Below are positions 1 through 15,035 of a stretch of DNA of 64,000 bases, piece by piece. The translations under genes were made by a program, and so were the position numbers. The notes beneath the pieces were generated by a model. That model ran no database searches, had not been told where the DNA came from, and was given only the letters and a program-made list of their open reading frames with translations. Origin of the DNA: Ptiloglossa arizonensis (Eukaryota > Arthropoda > Insecta > Hymenoptera > Colletidae); NCBI RefSeq assembly GCF_051014685.1, contig NW_027479263.1, forward strand, positions 106,550 through 170,549, given 5' to 3'. Numbering within the stretch: the first letter of the stretch is position 1; every line of letters begins with the position of its first letter.

Positions 1-3000
1 TAACGTATAACGTATAACGAATAACGTATAACGTATAACGTATAACGTATAACGTACAACGTATAACGTATAACGTATAACGTATAACGTATAACGTATA
101 ACGCATAACGTATAACGTATAACGTATAACGTATAACGTATAACGTTTAACGTATAACGTATAACGTATAACGTATAACGTATAACGTATAACGTATAAC
201 GAATAACGTATAACGTATAACGTATAACGTATAACGTATAACGTATAACGTATAACGTACAACGTATAACGTATGACCTATGACGCATAACGTATAACGT
301 ATAACGCATAACGTACAACGTATAACGTACAACGTATAACGTATAACGTATAACGTATAACGTATAACGTATAACGTATAACGTATAACGTATAACGTAT
401 AACGTATAACGTATAACGTATAACGTATAACGTATAACGTATAACGTATAACGTATAACGTATAACGCATAACGTATAACGCATAACGTATAACGTATAA
501 CGTATAACGTATAACGTATAACGTATAACGTATAACGTATAACGTATAACGTATAACGTATAACGTATAACGTATAACGTATAACGTAAACGTATAACGT
601 ATAACGTATAACGTATAACGTATAACGTATAACGTATAACGTATAACGTATAACGTATAACGTATAACGTATAACGTATAACGTATAACGTATAACGTAT
701 AACGTATAACGTATAACGTATAACGTATAACGTATAACGTATAACGTATAACGTATAACGTATAACGTATAACGTATAACGTATAACGTATAACGTATAA
801 CGTATAACGTATAACGTATAACGTATAACGTATAACGTATAACGTCTAACGTATAACGAATAACGTATAACGTATAACGTATAACGTATAACGTACAACG
901 TATAACGTATAACGTATAACGTATAACGCATAACGTATAACGCATAACGTACAACGTATAACGTATGGCGTATAACGTATAACGTATAACGTATAACGTA
1001 TAACGTATAACGTATAACGTATAACGTATAACGAATAACGTATAACGTATAACGTATAACGTATAACGTATAACGTATAACGTATAACGTATAACGTATA
1101 ACGTACAACGTATAACGTACAACGTATAACGTACAACGTATAACGTACAACGTATAACGTACAAAGTATAACGTATAACGTATAACGTATAACGTATAAC
1201 GTATGACGTATAACGTATAACGTATAACGTATAACGTATAACGTATAACGTATAACGTATAACGTTTAACGTATAACGTATAACGTATAACGTATAACGT
1301 ATAACGTACAACGTATCACGTATAACGTATATCCTATAACGCATAACGTATAACGTATAACGTATAACGTATAGCGTACAACGTATAACGTATAAAATGT
1401 AACGTCTAACGTTTAACGTATAACGCATAACGTATAACGTATAACGGTAAACCTATAACGTATAACGTATAACGTATAACGTACAACGTATAACGTATAA
1501 CGTAATACGTATAACGCATAACGTATAACGCATAACGTATAACGTATAACGTATAACGTATAACGTATAACGTATAACGTTTAACGTATAACGTATAACG
1601 TATAACGTATAACGTATAACGTATAACGTATAACGAATAACGTATAACGTATAACGTATAACGTATAACGTATAACGTATAACGTATAACGTACAACGTA
1701 TAACGTATGACCTATGACGCATAACGTATAACGTATAACGCATAACGTACAACGTATAACGTACAACGTATAACGTATAACGTATAACGTATAACGTATA
1801 ACGTATAACGTATAACGTATAACGTATAACGTATAACGTATAACGTATAACGTATAACGTATAACGTATAACGTATAACGTATAACGCATAACGTATAAC
1901 GCATAACGTATAACGTATAACGTATAACGTATAACGTATAACGTATAACGTATAACGTATAACGAATAACGTATAACGTATAACGTATAACGTATGACGT
2001 ATCACGTATAAGGTATGACCTATGACGCATAACGTATAGCGTATAACGCATAACGTACAACGTATAACGTATAACGTATAACGTATAACGTATAACGTAT
2101 AACGTATAACGTATAACGTATAACGTATAACGTATAACGTATAACGTATAACGTATAACGTATAACGTATAACGTATTACGTATAACGTATAACGTATAT
2201 CCTATAACGCATAACGTATAACGTATAACGTATATCGTACAACGTATAACGTTTAACGCATAACGTACAACGTATAACGTATAACGTATAACGTATAACG
2301 TATAACGTATAACGTATAACGTATAACGTATAACGTATAACGCATAACGTATAACGTTTACCGTATAACGTATAACGTCAAACGTATAACGTATAACGTA
2401 TAACGTATAACGTATAACGCATAACGTATAACGTATAACGTATAACGCATAACGTATAACGTATAACGAATAACGTATAACGTATAACGTATAACGTATA
2501 ACGTATAACGTATAACGTATAACGTATAACGTATAACGTATAACGTATAACGTATAACGTATAACGTATAACGTATAACGTATAACGTATAACGTATAAC
2601 GTATAACGTATAACGTATAACGTATAACGTATAACGTATAACGTATAACGTATAACGTATAACGTATAACGTATAACGTATAACGTATAACGTATAACGT
2701 ATAACGTATAACGTATAACGTATAACGTATAACGTATAACGTATAACGTATAACGTATAACGTATAACGTATAACGTATAACGTATAACGTATAACGTAT
2801 AACGTATAACGTATAACGCATAACGTATAACGCATAACGTATAACGTATAACGAATAACGTATAACGTATAACGTATAACGTATAACGTATAACGTATAA
2901 CGTATAACGTATAACGTATAACGTATAACGTATAACGTATAACGTATAACGCATAACGTATAACGTATAACGTATAACGCATAACGTATAACGCATAACG

Positions 3001-6000
3001 TATAACGTATAACGTATAACGTATAACGTATAACGTATAACGTAAACGTATAACGTATATCGTATAACGTATAACGTATAACGTATAACGTATAACGAAT
3101 AACGTATAACGTATAACGTATAACGTATGACGTATCACGTATAAGGTATGACCTATGACGCATAACGTATAGCGTATAACGCATAACGTATAACGTATAA
3201 CGTATAACGTATAACGTATAACGTATAACGTATAACGTATAACGTATAACGTATACCGTATAACGTATAACGTATAACGTATAACGTATAACGTATAACG
3301 TATAACGTATAACGTATAACGTATAACGTATAACGTATAACGTATAATGTATAACGTATAACGTATAACGTATAACGTATAACGTATAACGTATAACGTA
3401 TAACGTATAACGTATAACGTATAACGTATAACGTATAACGTATAACGTATAACGTATAACGTATAACGTATAACGTACAACGTATAACGTACAAGGTATC
3501 ACGTATAACGAATATCCTATAACGCATAATGTATATCCTATAACGCATAACGTATAGCGTATAACGCATAACGTATTCCGTATAACGTATAACGTATTAC
3601 GTATAACGTATAACGTATATCCTATAACGCATAACGTATAACGTATAACGTATATCGTATAACGTATAACGTTTAACGCATAACGTACAACGTATAACGT
3701 ATAACGTATAACGTATAACGAATAACGTATAACGTATAACGTATAACGTATAACGTATAACGTATAACGTATAACGTATAACGTATAACGTATAACGCAT
3801 AACGTATAACGCATAACGTATAACGTATAACGTGTAACGTATAACGTATGACGTATCACGTATAAGGTATGACCTATAACGCATAACGTGTAACGTATAA
3901 CGTATAACGTATAACGTATAAAGTATAACGTATAACGTATAACGTATAACGTATAACGTACAACGTATAACGTATAACGTATAACGTATAACGTATATCG
4001 TATAACGTATAACGTATAACGTATAACGTATAACGTATAACGTATAACGTATAACGTATAACGTATAACGTATAACGTATAACGCATAACGTATAACGTA
4101 TAACGTATTACGTATAACGTATAACGTATAACGTATAACGTATAACGTATAACGCATAACGTATAACGTATAACGTGTAACGTATAACGTATGACGTATC
4201 ACGTATACGGTATGACCTATAACGCATAACGTGTAACGTATAACGTATAACGTATAACGTATAAAGTATAACGTATAACGTATAACGTATAACGTATAAC
4301 GTATAACGTATAACGTATAACGTATAACGTATAACGTATAACGTATAACGTATAACGTATAACGTATAACGTATAACGTATAACGTATAACGTATAACGT
4401 ATAACGTATAACGTATAACGTATAACGTATAACGTATAACGTATAACGTATAACGTATAACGTATAACGTATAACGTATAACGTATAACGTATAACGTAT
4501 AACGTATAACGTATAACGTCTAACGTATAATTTATAACGTATAACGTATAACGTATAACGTATAACGTATAACGTATAACGTATAACGTATAACGCATAA
4601 CGTATAACGTATAACGTATAACGTATAACGTATAACGTATAACGTATAACGAATAACGTATAACGTATAACGTATAACGTATGACGTATCACGTATAAGG
4701 TATGACCTATGACGCATAACGTATAGCGTATAACGCATAACGTATAACGTATAACGTATAACGTATAACGTATAACGTATAACGTATAACGTATATACTA
4801 TAACGCATAACGTATAACGAATAACGTATAACGTATAACGTATAACGTATGACGTATCACGTATAAGGTATGACCTATGACGCATAACGTATAGCGTATA
4901 ACGCATAACGTATAACGTATAACGTATAACGTATAACGTATAACGTATAACGTATAACGTATAACGTATAACGCATAACGTATAACGTAAACGTATAACG
5001 TATAACGTATAACGTATAACGTATAACGTCTAACGTATAATTTATAACGTATAACGTATAACGTATAACGTATAACGTATAACGTATAACGCATAACGTA
5101 TAACGCATAACGTATAACGTATAACGTATAACGTATAACGTATAACGTATAACGTATAACGTATAACGTATAACGTATAACGTATAACGTATAACGTATA
5201 ACGTATAACGTATAACGTATAACGTATAACGTATAACGTATAACGTATAACGTATAACGTATAACGTACAACGTATAACGTACAAGGTATCACGTATAAC
5301 GAATATCCTATAACGCATAATGTATATCCTATAACGCATAACGTATAGCGTATAACGCATAACGTATTCCGTATAACGTATAACGTATTACGTATAACGT
5401 ATAACGTATATCCTATAACGCATAACGTATAACGTATAACGTATATCGTATAACGTATAACGTTTAACGCATAACGTACAACGTATAACGTATAACGTAT
5501 AACGAATAACGTATAACGTATAACGTATAACGTATAACGTATAACGTATAACGTATAACGTATAACGTATAACGTATAACGTATAACGTATAACGCATAA
5601 CGTATAACGCATAACGTATAACGTATAACGTGTAACGTATAACGTATGACGTATCACGTATAAGGTATGACCTATAACGCATAACGTGTAACGTATAACG
5701 TATAACGTATAACGTATAAAGTATAACGTATAACGTATAACGTATAACGTATAACGTATAACGTATAACGTATAACGTATAACGTATAACGTATAACGTA
5801 TAACGTATAACGTATAACGTATAACATATAACGTATAACGTATAACGTATAACGTATAACGTATAACGTATAACGTATAACGTCTAACGTATAATTTATA
5901 ACGTATAACGTATAACGTATAACGTATAACGTATAACGTATAACGCATAACGTATAACGTATAACGTATAACGTATAACGTATAACATATAACGTATAAC

Positions 6001-8975
6001 GTATAACGTATAACGTATAACGTATAACGTATAACGTATAACGCATAACGTATAACGTATAACGTATTACGTATAACGTATAACGTATAACGTATAACGT
6101 ATAACGTATAACGTATAACGTATAACGTATAACGTATAACGTATAACGTATAACGTATAACGTATAACGTATAACGTATTACGTATAACGTATAACGTAT
6201 ATCCTATAACGCATAACGTATAACGTATAACGTATAACGTATAACGTATAACGTATAACGTATAACGCATAACGTATAACGTACAACGTATAACGTATAA
6301 CGTATAACGTATAACGTATAACGCATAACGTATAACGTATAACGTATTACGTATAACGTATAACGTATAACGTATAACGTATAACGTATAACGTATAACG
6401 TATAACGTATAACGTATAACGTATAACGTATAACGTATAACGTATAACGTATAACGTATTACGTATAACGTATAACGTATATCCTATAACGCATAACGTA
6501 TAACGTATAACGTATAACGTATAACGTATAACGTATAACGTATAACGTATAACGTATAACGTATTACGTATAACGTATAACGTATATCCTATAACGCATA
6601 ACGTATAACGTATAACGTATAACGTATAACGTATAACGTATAACGTATTACGTATAACGTATAACGTATATCCTATAACGCATAACGTATAACGTATAAC
6701 GTATAACGTATAACGTATAACGTATAACGTATAACGCATAACGTATAACGTATAACGTATAACGTATAACGTATAACGTATAACGTATAACGTATAACGT
6801 ATAACGTATAACGTATAACGTATAACGTACAACGTATAACGTATAACGTATAACGTATAACGTATAACGCATAACGTATAACGTATAACGTATAACGTAT
6901 AACGTATAACGTATAACGTATAACGTATAACGTATAACGCATAACGTATAACGCATAACGTATAACGCATAACGAATAACGTATAACGTATAACGTATAA
7001 CGTATAACGTATAAAGTATAACGTATAACGTATAACGTATAACGTATAACGTATAACGTATAACGTATAACGTATAACGTATAACGTATAACGTATAACG
7101 CATAACGTATAACGTATAACGTATAACGCATAACGTATAACGCATAACGTATAACGTATAACGTATAACGTATAACGTATAACGTATAACGTATAACGTA
7201 AACGTATAACGTATATCGTATAACGTATAACGTATAACGTATCACGTATAACGAATAACGTATAACGTATAACGTATAACGTATGACGTATCACGTATAA
7301 GGTATGACCTATGACGCATAACGTATAGCGTATAACGCATAACGTATAACGTATAACGTATAACGTATAACGTATAACGTATAACGTATAACGTATACCG
7401 TATAACGTATAACGTATAACGTATAACGTATAACGTATAACGTATAACGTATAACGTATAACGTATAACGTATAACGTATAACGTATAACGTATAACGTA
7501 TAACGTATAACGTATAACGTATAACGTATAACGTATAACGTATAACGTATAACGTATAACGTATAACGTATAACGTATAACGTATAACGTATAACGTATA
7601 ACGTATAACGTATAACGTATAACGTATAACGTACAACGTATAACGTACAAGGTATCACGTATAACGTATATCCTATAACGCATAATGTATATCCTATAAC
7701 GCATAACGTATAGCGTATAACGCATAACGTATTCCGTATAACGTATAACGTATTACGTATAACGTATAACGTATATCCTATAACGCATAACGTATAACGT
7801 ATAACGTATATCGTATAACGTATAACGTTTAACGCATAACGTACAACGTATAACGTATAACGTATAACGAATAACGTATAACGTATAACGTATAACGTAT
7901 AACGTATAACGTATAACGTATAACGTATAACGTATAACGTATAACGTATAACGCATAACGTATAACGCATAACGTATAACGTGTAACGTGTAACGTATAA
8001 CGTATGACGTATCACGTATAAGGTATGACCTATAACGCATAACGTGTAACGTATAACGTATAACGTATAACGTATAAAGTATAACGTATAACGTATAACG
8101 TATAACGTATAACGTATAACGTATAACGTATAACGTATAACGTATAACGTATAACGTATAACGTATAACGTATAACGTATAACGTATAACGTATAACGTA
8201 TAACGTATAACGTATAACGTCTAACGTATAATGTATAACGTATAACGTATAACGTATAACGTAAAACGTATAACGTATAACGTATAACGTATAACGTATA
8301 ACGTATAACGTATAACGTATAACGTATAACGTATAACGTATAACGTATAACGTATAACGTATAACGTATAACGTATAACGTATAACGTATAACGTATAAC
8401 GTATAACGTATAACGTATAACGTATAACGTATAACGTATAACGTATAACGTATAACGTATAACGTATAACGTATAACGTATAACGTATAACGTATAACGT
8501 ATAACGTATAACGTATAACGTATAACGTATAACGTATAACGTATAACGTATAACGTATAACGTATAACGTATAACGTATAACGTATAACGTATAACGTAT
8601 AACGTATAACGTATAACGTACAAGGTATCACGTATAACGTATAACGTATAACGCATAACGTATAACGTATAACGAATAACGTATAACGTATAACGTATAA
8701 CGTATAACGTATAACGTATAACGTATAACGTATAACGTGTAACGTATAACGTATATCCTATAACGCATAACGTATAACGCACAACGTATAACGTATAACG
8801 TATAACGTATAACGTATAACGTATAACGCATAACGTATAACGCATAACGTATAACGTATAACGTGTAACGTATAACGTATGACGTATCACGTATAAGGTA
8901 TGACCTATAACGCATAACGTATAACGTATAACGTATAACGTATAACGTATAACGTATTACGTATAACGTATAACG

Positions 8976-9600
8976 TATTACATATTACATATAACGTATA
9001 GCGAACAACGTATAACGTATAAAATGTAACGTCTAACGTTTAACGTATAACGTACAACGTATAACGTATATCGCATAACGTATAACGCATAACGTATAAC
9101 GTATAACGTGTAACGTATAACGTATAGCGTATAACGTATAACGTATTACATATTACATATAACGTATAACGTACAACGTATAACGTATAACATATAACGT
9201 CTAACGTTTAACGTATAACGTACAACGTATAACGTATAACGTATAACGTATAACGTATAACGTATAACGTATAACGTATGACGTATCACGTATAAGGTAT
9301 GACCTATAACGCATAACGTATAGCGTATAACGCATAACGCATAACGTATAACGTATAACGTATACCGTATTACGCATAACCTATAACGTCTAACGTATAA
9401 CGTATAACGTATAACGTATAACGTATAACGTATAGCGTATAACGTATAACGTATAACTTATAACGTATAACGTATAACGTATTACGTTTAACCTGTAACG
9501 TCCAACGTATAACGTATAACGTATAACGTATTACATATTACATATAACGTATAACGTTCAACGTATAACGTATAACATATAACGTCTAACGTTTAACGCA
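8976..9600 (+). repeat. Divergent, AT-richer satellite patch with ATTACATATTACATATAACG
   Basis: This is the most degenerate part of the regular array. It contains ATTACATATTACATATAACG (near 8977, 9144 and 9528), a longer unit reading TATAAAATGTAACG (9018), TCTAACG and TTTAACG units, and odd units such as TAACCTATAACG near 9378 and TTTAACCTGTAACG near 9488. A copy of its first ~250 bp lies at 31818-32080, offset 22,842 bp. A short related piece (TATAGCG to AAAATGTAACG) is at 1372-1410. It carries no open frame other than the satellite phase and shows no mobile-element ends. It may be an older, less homogenised part of the family. Confidence 0.75.
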
Positions 9601-10218
9601 TAACGTACAACGTATAACGTATAGCGTATAACGTATAACGTATAGCGTATAACGTATAACGCATAACGTATACCGTATAACGAATAACGTATAACGTATT
9701 ACGTATAACGTATAACGTATAACGTATAACGTATAACGTATAACGTATAACGTATAACGTATAACGTATAACGCATAACGTATAACGCATAACGTATAAC
9801 GTATAACGTGTAACGTATAACGTATGACGTATCACGTATAAGGTATGACCTATAACGCATAACGTACTATATAACCTATAACGTCTAACGTATAACGTAT
9901 AACGTATAACGTATAACGTATAACGTATAACGTATAACGTATAACGTATCACGTATAACGTATATCCTATAACGCATAACGTATATCCTATAACGCATAA
10001 CGTATAGCGTATACCGCATAACGTATACCGTATAACGTATAACGTCAAACGTATAACGTATAACGTATAACGTATAACGTATAACGTATAACGCATAACG
10101 TATAACGTATACCGTATAACGTATAACGTCAAACGTATAACGTATAACGTATAACGTATAACGTATAACGCATAACGTATAACGTATAACGTATAACGCA
10201 TAACGTATAACGTATAAC

Positions 10219-12532
10219 GAATAACGTATAACGTATAACGTATAACGTATAACGTATAACGTATAACGTATAACGTATAACGTATAACGTATAACGTATA
10301 ACGTATAACGTATAACGCATAACGTATAACGCATAACGTATAACGTATAACGTGTAACGTATAACGTATGACGTATCACGTATAAGGTATGACCTATAAC
10401 GCATAACGTATAACGTATAACGTATAACGTATAACGTATAACGTATAACGTATAACGTATAACGTATAACGTATAACGTATAACGTATAACGTATAACGT
10501 ATAACGTATAACGTATAACGTATAACGTATAACGTATAACGTATAACGTATAACGTATAACGTATAACATATAACGTATAACGTATAACGCATAACGTAT
10601 AACGCATAACGTATAACGTATAACGAATAACGTATAACGTATAACGTATAACGTATAACGTATAACGTATAACGAATAACGTATAACGTATAACGTGTAA
10701 CGTATAACGTATAACGTATAACGTATAACGTATAACGTATAACGTATAACGTATAACGTATAACGTATAACGCATAACGTATAACGCATAACGTATAACG
10801 TATAACGTATAACGTATAACGTATAACGTATAACGTAAACGTATAACGTATATCGTATAACGTATAACGTATAACGTATAACGTATAACGAATAACGTAT
10901 AACGTATAACGTATAACGTATGACGTATCACGTATAAGGTATGACCTATGACGCATAACGTATAGCGTATAACGGATAACGTATAACGTATAACGCATAA
11001 CGTATATCCTATAACGCATAACGTATAGCGTATAACGCATAACGTATACCGTATAACGTATAACGTCAAACGTATAACGTATAACGTATAACGTATAACG
11101 TATAACGTATAACGCATAACGTATAACGTATACCGTATAACGTATAACGTCAAACGTATAACGTGTAACGTATAACGTATGACGTATCACGTATAAGGTA
11201 TGACCTATAACGCATAACGTATAACGTATAACGTATAACGTATAACGTATAACGTATAACGTATAACGTATAACGTATAACGCATAACGTATAACGCATA
11301 ACGTATAACGTATAACGTGTAACGTATAACGTATGACGTATCACGTATAAGGTATGACCTATAACGCTTAACGTGTAACGTATAACGTATAACGTATAAC
11401 GTATAAAGTATAACGTATAACGTATAACGTATAACGTATAACGTATAACGTATAACGTATAACGTATAACGTATAACGTATAACGTATAACGTATAACGT
11501 ATAACGTATAACGTATAACGTATAACGTATAACATATAACGTATAACGTATAACGTATAACGTATAACGTATAACGTCTAACGTATAATGTATAACGTAT
11601 AACGTATAACGTATAACGTAAAACGTATAACGTATAACGTATAACGTATAACGTATAACGTATAACGTATAACGTATAACGTATAACGTATAACGTAAAC
11701 GTATAACGTATAACGAATAACGTATAACGTATAACGTATAACGTATAACGTATAACGTATAACGTATAACATATAACGTATAACGTATAACGTATAACGA
11801 ATATCGTATAACGTATAACGTATAACGTATAACGTATAACGTATAACGTATAACGTATAACGTATAACGTATAACGTATAACGTATACCGTATAACGTAT
11901 AACGTATAACGTATAACGTATAAAGTATAACGTATAACGTATAACGTGTAACGTGTAACGTATATTCTATAACGCATAACGTATAGCGTATAACGTATAA
12001 CGTAAACGTATAACGTATATCGTATAACGTATAACGTATAACGTATAACGTATAACGAATAACGTATAACGTATAACGTACAACGTATGACGTATCACGT
12101 ATAAGGTATGACCTATGACGCATAACGTATAGCGTATAACGCATAACGTATAACGCATAACGTATAACGTATAACGTATAACGTATAACGTATAACGTAT
12201 AACGTATAACGTATAACGTATAACGTATAACGTATAACGTATAACGTATAACGTATAACGTATAACGTATAACGTATAACGTATAACGTATAACGTATAA
12301 CGTATAACGTATAACGTATAACGTATAACGTATAACGTATAACGTATAACGTATAACGTATAACGTATAACGTATAACGTATAACGTATAACGTACAACG
12401 TACAACGTATAACGTACAACGTACAACGTACAACGTATAACGTACAACGTATAACGTATAACGTATAACGTATAACGTATAACGTATAACGTATAACGTA
12501 TAACGTATAACGTATAACGTATAACGTATAAC
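10219..12532 (+). repeat. Segmental tandem duplication, copy 1 (2,314 bp)
   Basis: Diagnostic variants in this segment recur exactly 2,314 bp downstream. GAATAACG at 10219 matches 12533, the start of a run of TACAACG units at 12393 matches 14707, and the pattern between them (marker blocks, AACATA variants, 6-bp units) corresponds throughout the stretches I compared. The left edge lies between 10200, where the copies differ (GCATAACG against GTATAACG), and 10219. The duplicated unit contains several marker blocks, so it is a higher-order unit and not a single-repeat expansion. Identity appears complete over the compared parts, but I did not align every base. Confidence 0.85.
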
Positions 12533-14846
12533 GAATAACGTATAACGTATAACGTATAACGTATAACGTATAACGTATAACGTATAACGTATAACGTATA
12601 ACGTATAACGTATAACGTATAACGTATAACGCATAACGTATAACGCATAACGTATAACGTATAACGTGTAACGTATAACGTATGACGTATCACGTATAAG
12701 GTATGACCTATAACGCATAACGTATAACGTATAACGTATAACGTATAACGTATAACGTATAACGTATAACGTATAACGTATAACGTATAACGTATAACGT
12801 ATAACGTATAACGTATAACGTATAACGTATAACGTATAACGTATAACGTATAACGTATAACGTATAACGTATAACGTATAACATATAACGTATAACGTAT
12901 AACGCATAACGTATAACGCATAACGTATAACGTATAACGAATAACGTATAACGTATAACGTATAACGTATAACGTATAACGTATAACGAATAACGTATAA
13001 CGTATAACGTGTAACGTATAACGTATAACGTATAACGTATAACGTATAACGTATAACGTATAACGTATAACGTATAACGTATAACGCATAACGTATAACG
13101 CATAACGTATAACGTATAACGTATAACGTATAACGTATAACGTATAACGTAAACGTATAACGTATATCGTATAACGTATAACGTATAACGTATAACGTAT
13201 AACGAATAACGTATAACGTATAACGTATAACGTATGACGTATCACGTATAAGGTATGACCTATGACGCATAACGTATAGCGTATAACGGATAACGTATAA
13301 CGTATAACGCATAACGTATATCCTATAACGCATAACGTATAGCGTATAACGCATAACGTATACCGTATAACGTATAACGTCAAACGTATAACGTATAACG
13401 TATAACGTATAACGTATAACGTATAACGCATAACGTATAACGTATACCGTATAACGTATAACGTCAAACGTATAACGTGTAACGTATAACGTATGACGTA
13501 TCACGTATAAGGTATGACCTATAACGCATAACGTATAACGTATAACGTATAACGTATAACGTATAACGTATAACGTATAACGTATAACGTATAACGCATA
13601 ACGTATAACGCATAACGTATAACGTATAACGTGTAACGTATAACGTATGACGTATCACGTATAAGGTATGACCTATAACGCTTAACGTGTAACGTATAAC
13701 GTATAACGTATAACGTATAAAGTATAACGTATAACGTATAACGTATAACGTATAACGTATAACGTATAACGTATAACGTATAACGTATAACGTATAACGT
13801 ATAACGTATAACGTATAACGTATAACGTATAACGTATAACGTATAACATATAACGTATAACGTATAACGTATAACGTATAACGTATAACGTCTAACGTAT
13901 AATGTATAACGTATAACGTATAACGTATAACGTAAAACGTATAACGTATAACGTATAACGTATAACGTATAACGTATAACGTATAACGTATAACGTATAA
14001 CGTATAACGTAAACGTATAACGTATAACGAATAACGTATAACGTATAACGTATAACGTATAACGTATAACGTATAACGTATAACATATAACGTATAACGT
14101 ATAACGTATAACGAATATCGTATAACGTATAACGTATAACGTATAACGTATAACGTATAACGTATAACGTATAACGTATAACGTATAACGTATAACGTAT
14201 ACCGTATAACGTATAACGTATAACGTATAACGTATAAAGTATAACGTATAACGTATAACGTGTAACGTGTAACGTATATTCTATAACGCATAACGTATAG
14301 CGTATAACGTATAACGTAAACGTATAACGTATATCGTATAACGTATAACGTATAACGTATAACGTATAACGAATAACGTATAACGTATAACGTACAACGT
14401 ATGACGTATCACGTATAAGGTATGACCTATGACGCATAACGTATAGCGTATAACGCATAACGTATAACGCATAACGTATAACGTATAACGTATAACGTAT
14501 AACGTATAACGTATAACGTATAACGTATAACGTATAACGTATAACGTATAACGTATAACGTATAACGTATAACGTATAACGTATAACGTATAACGTATAA
14601 CGTATAACGTATAACGTATAACGTATAACGTATAACGTATAACGTATAACGTATAACGTATAACGTATAACGTATAACGTATAACGTATAACGTATAACG
14701 TATAACGTACAACGTACAACGTATAACGTACAACGTACAACGTACAACGTATAACGTACAACGTATAACGTATAACGTATAACGTATAACGTATAACGTA
14801 TAACGTATAACGTATAACGTATAACGTATAACGTATAACGTATAAC
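12533..14846 (+). repeat. Segmental tandem duplication, copy 2 (2,314 bp)
   Basis: This is the direct neighbour of copy 1 at a constant offset of 2,314 bp. The match stops at about 14846, because the GAATAACG variant that would continue a third full copy at 14847 is absent. The cluster of adjacent TACAACG units at 14707-14760 is the same as that at 12393-12446. Perfect adjacency and near identity point to a recent unequal exchange or an assembly duplication. Both explanations remain open. Confidence 0.83.
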
Positions 14847-14903
14847 GTATAACGTATAACGTATAACGTATAACGTATAACGTATAACGTATAACGTATA
14901 ACG

Positions 14904-14994
14904 TACAAGGTATCACGTATAACGTATATCCTATAACGCATAATGTATATCCTATAACGCATAACGTATAGCGTATAACGCATAACGTATACCG
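14904..14994 (+). repeat. Marker block A, representative copy (13 variant heptamers)
   Basis: Block A is a fixed series of thirteen heptamers starting TACAAGG then TATCACG, containing TATATCC twice and CATAATG once, then TATAGCG, and ending TATACCG. Other clean copies span 17393-17483, 27303-27393 and 37771-37861. Further copies start near 3488, 5280, 7648, 16330, 21186, 22495, 23671, 24630, 27729, 28675, 30087, 31476, 32188, 32650, 32888, 35099, 38764, 39708, 42551, 42852, 43664, 44629, 45152, 45877, 46484, 46968, 48761, 49270, 49853, 51266, 51937, 52427 and 53606. Some of these differ by one or two bases. Such linkage of rare variants shows that the block is copied as a unit. Confidence 0.88.
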
Positions 14995-15035
14995 TATAAC
15001 GTATAACGTATAACGTATAACGTATAACGTATAAC

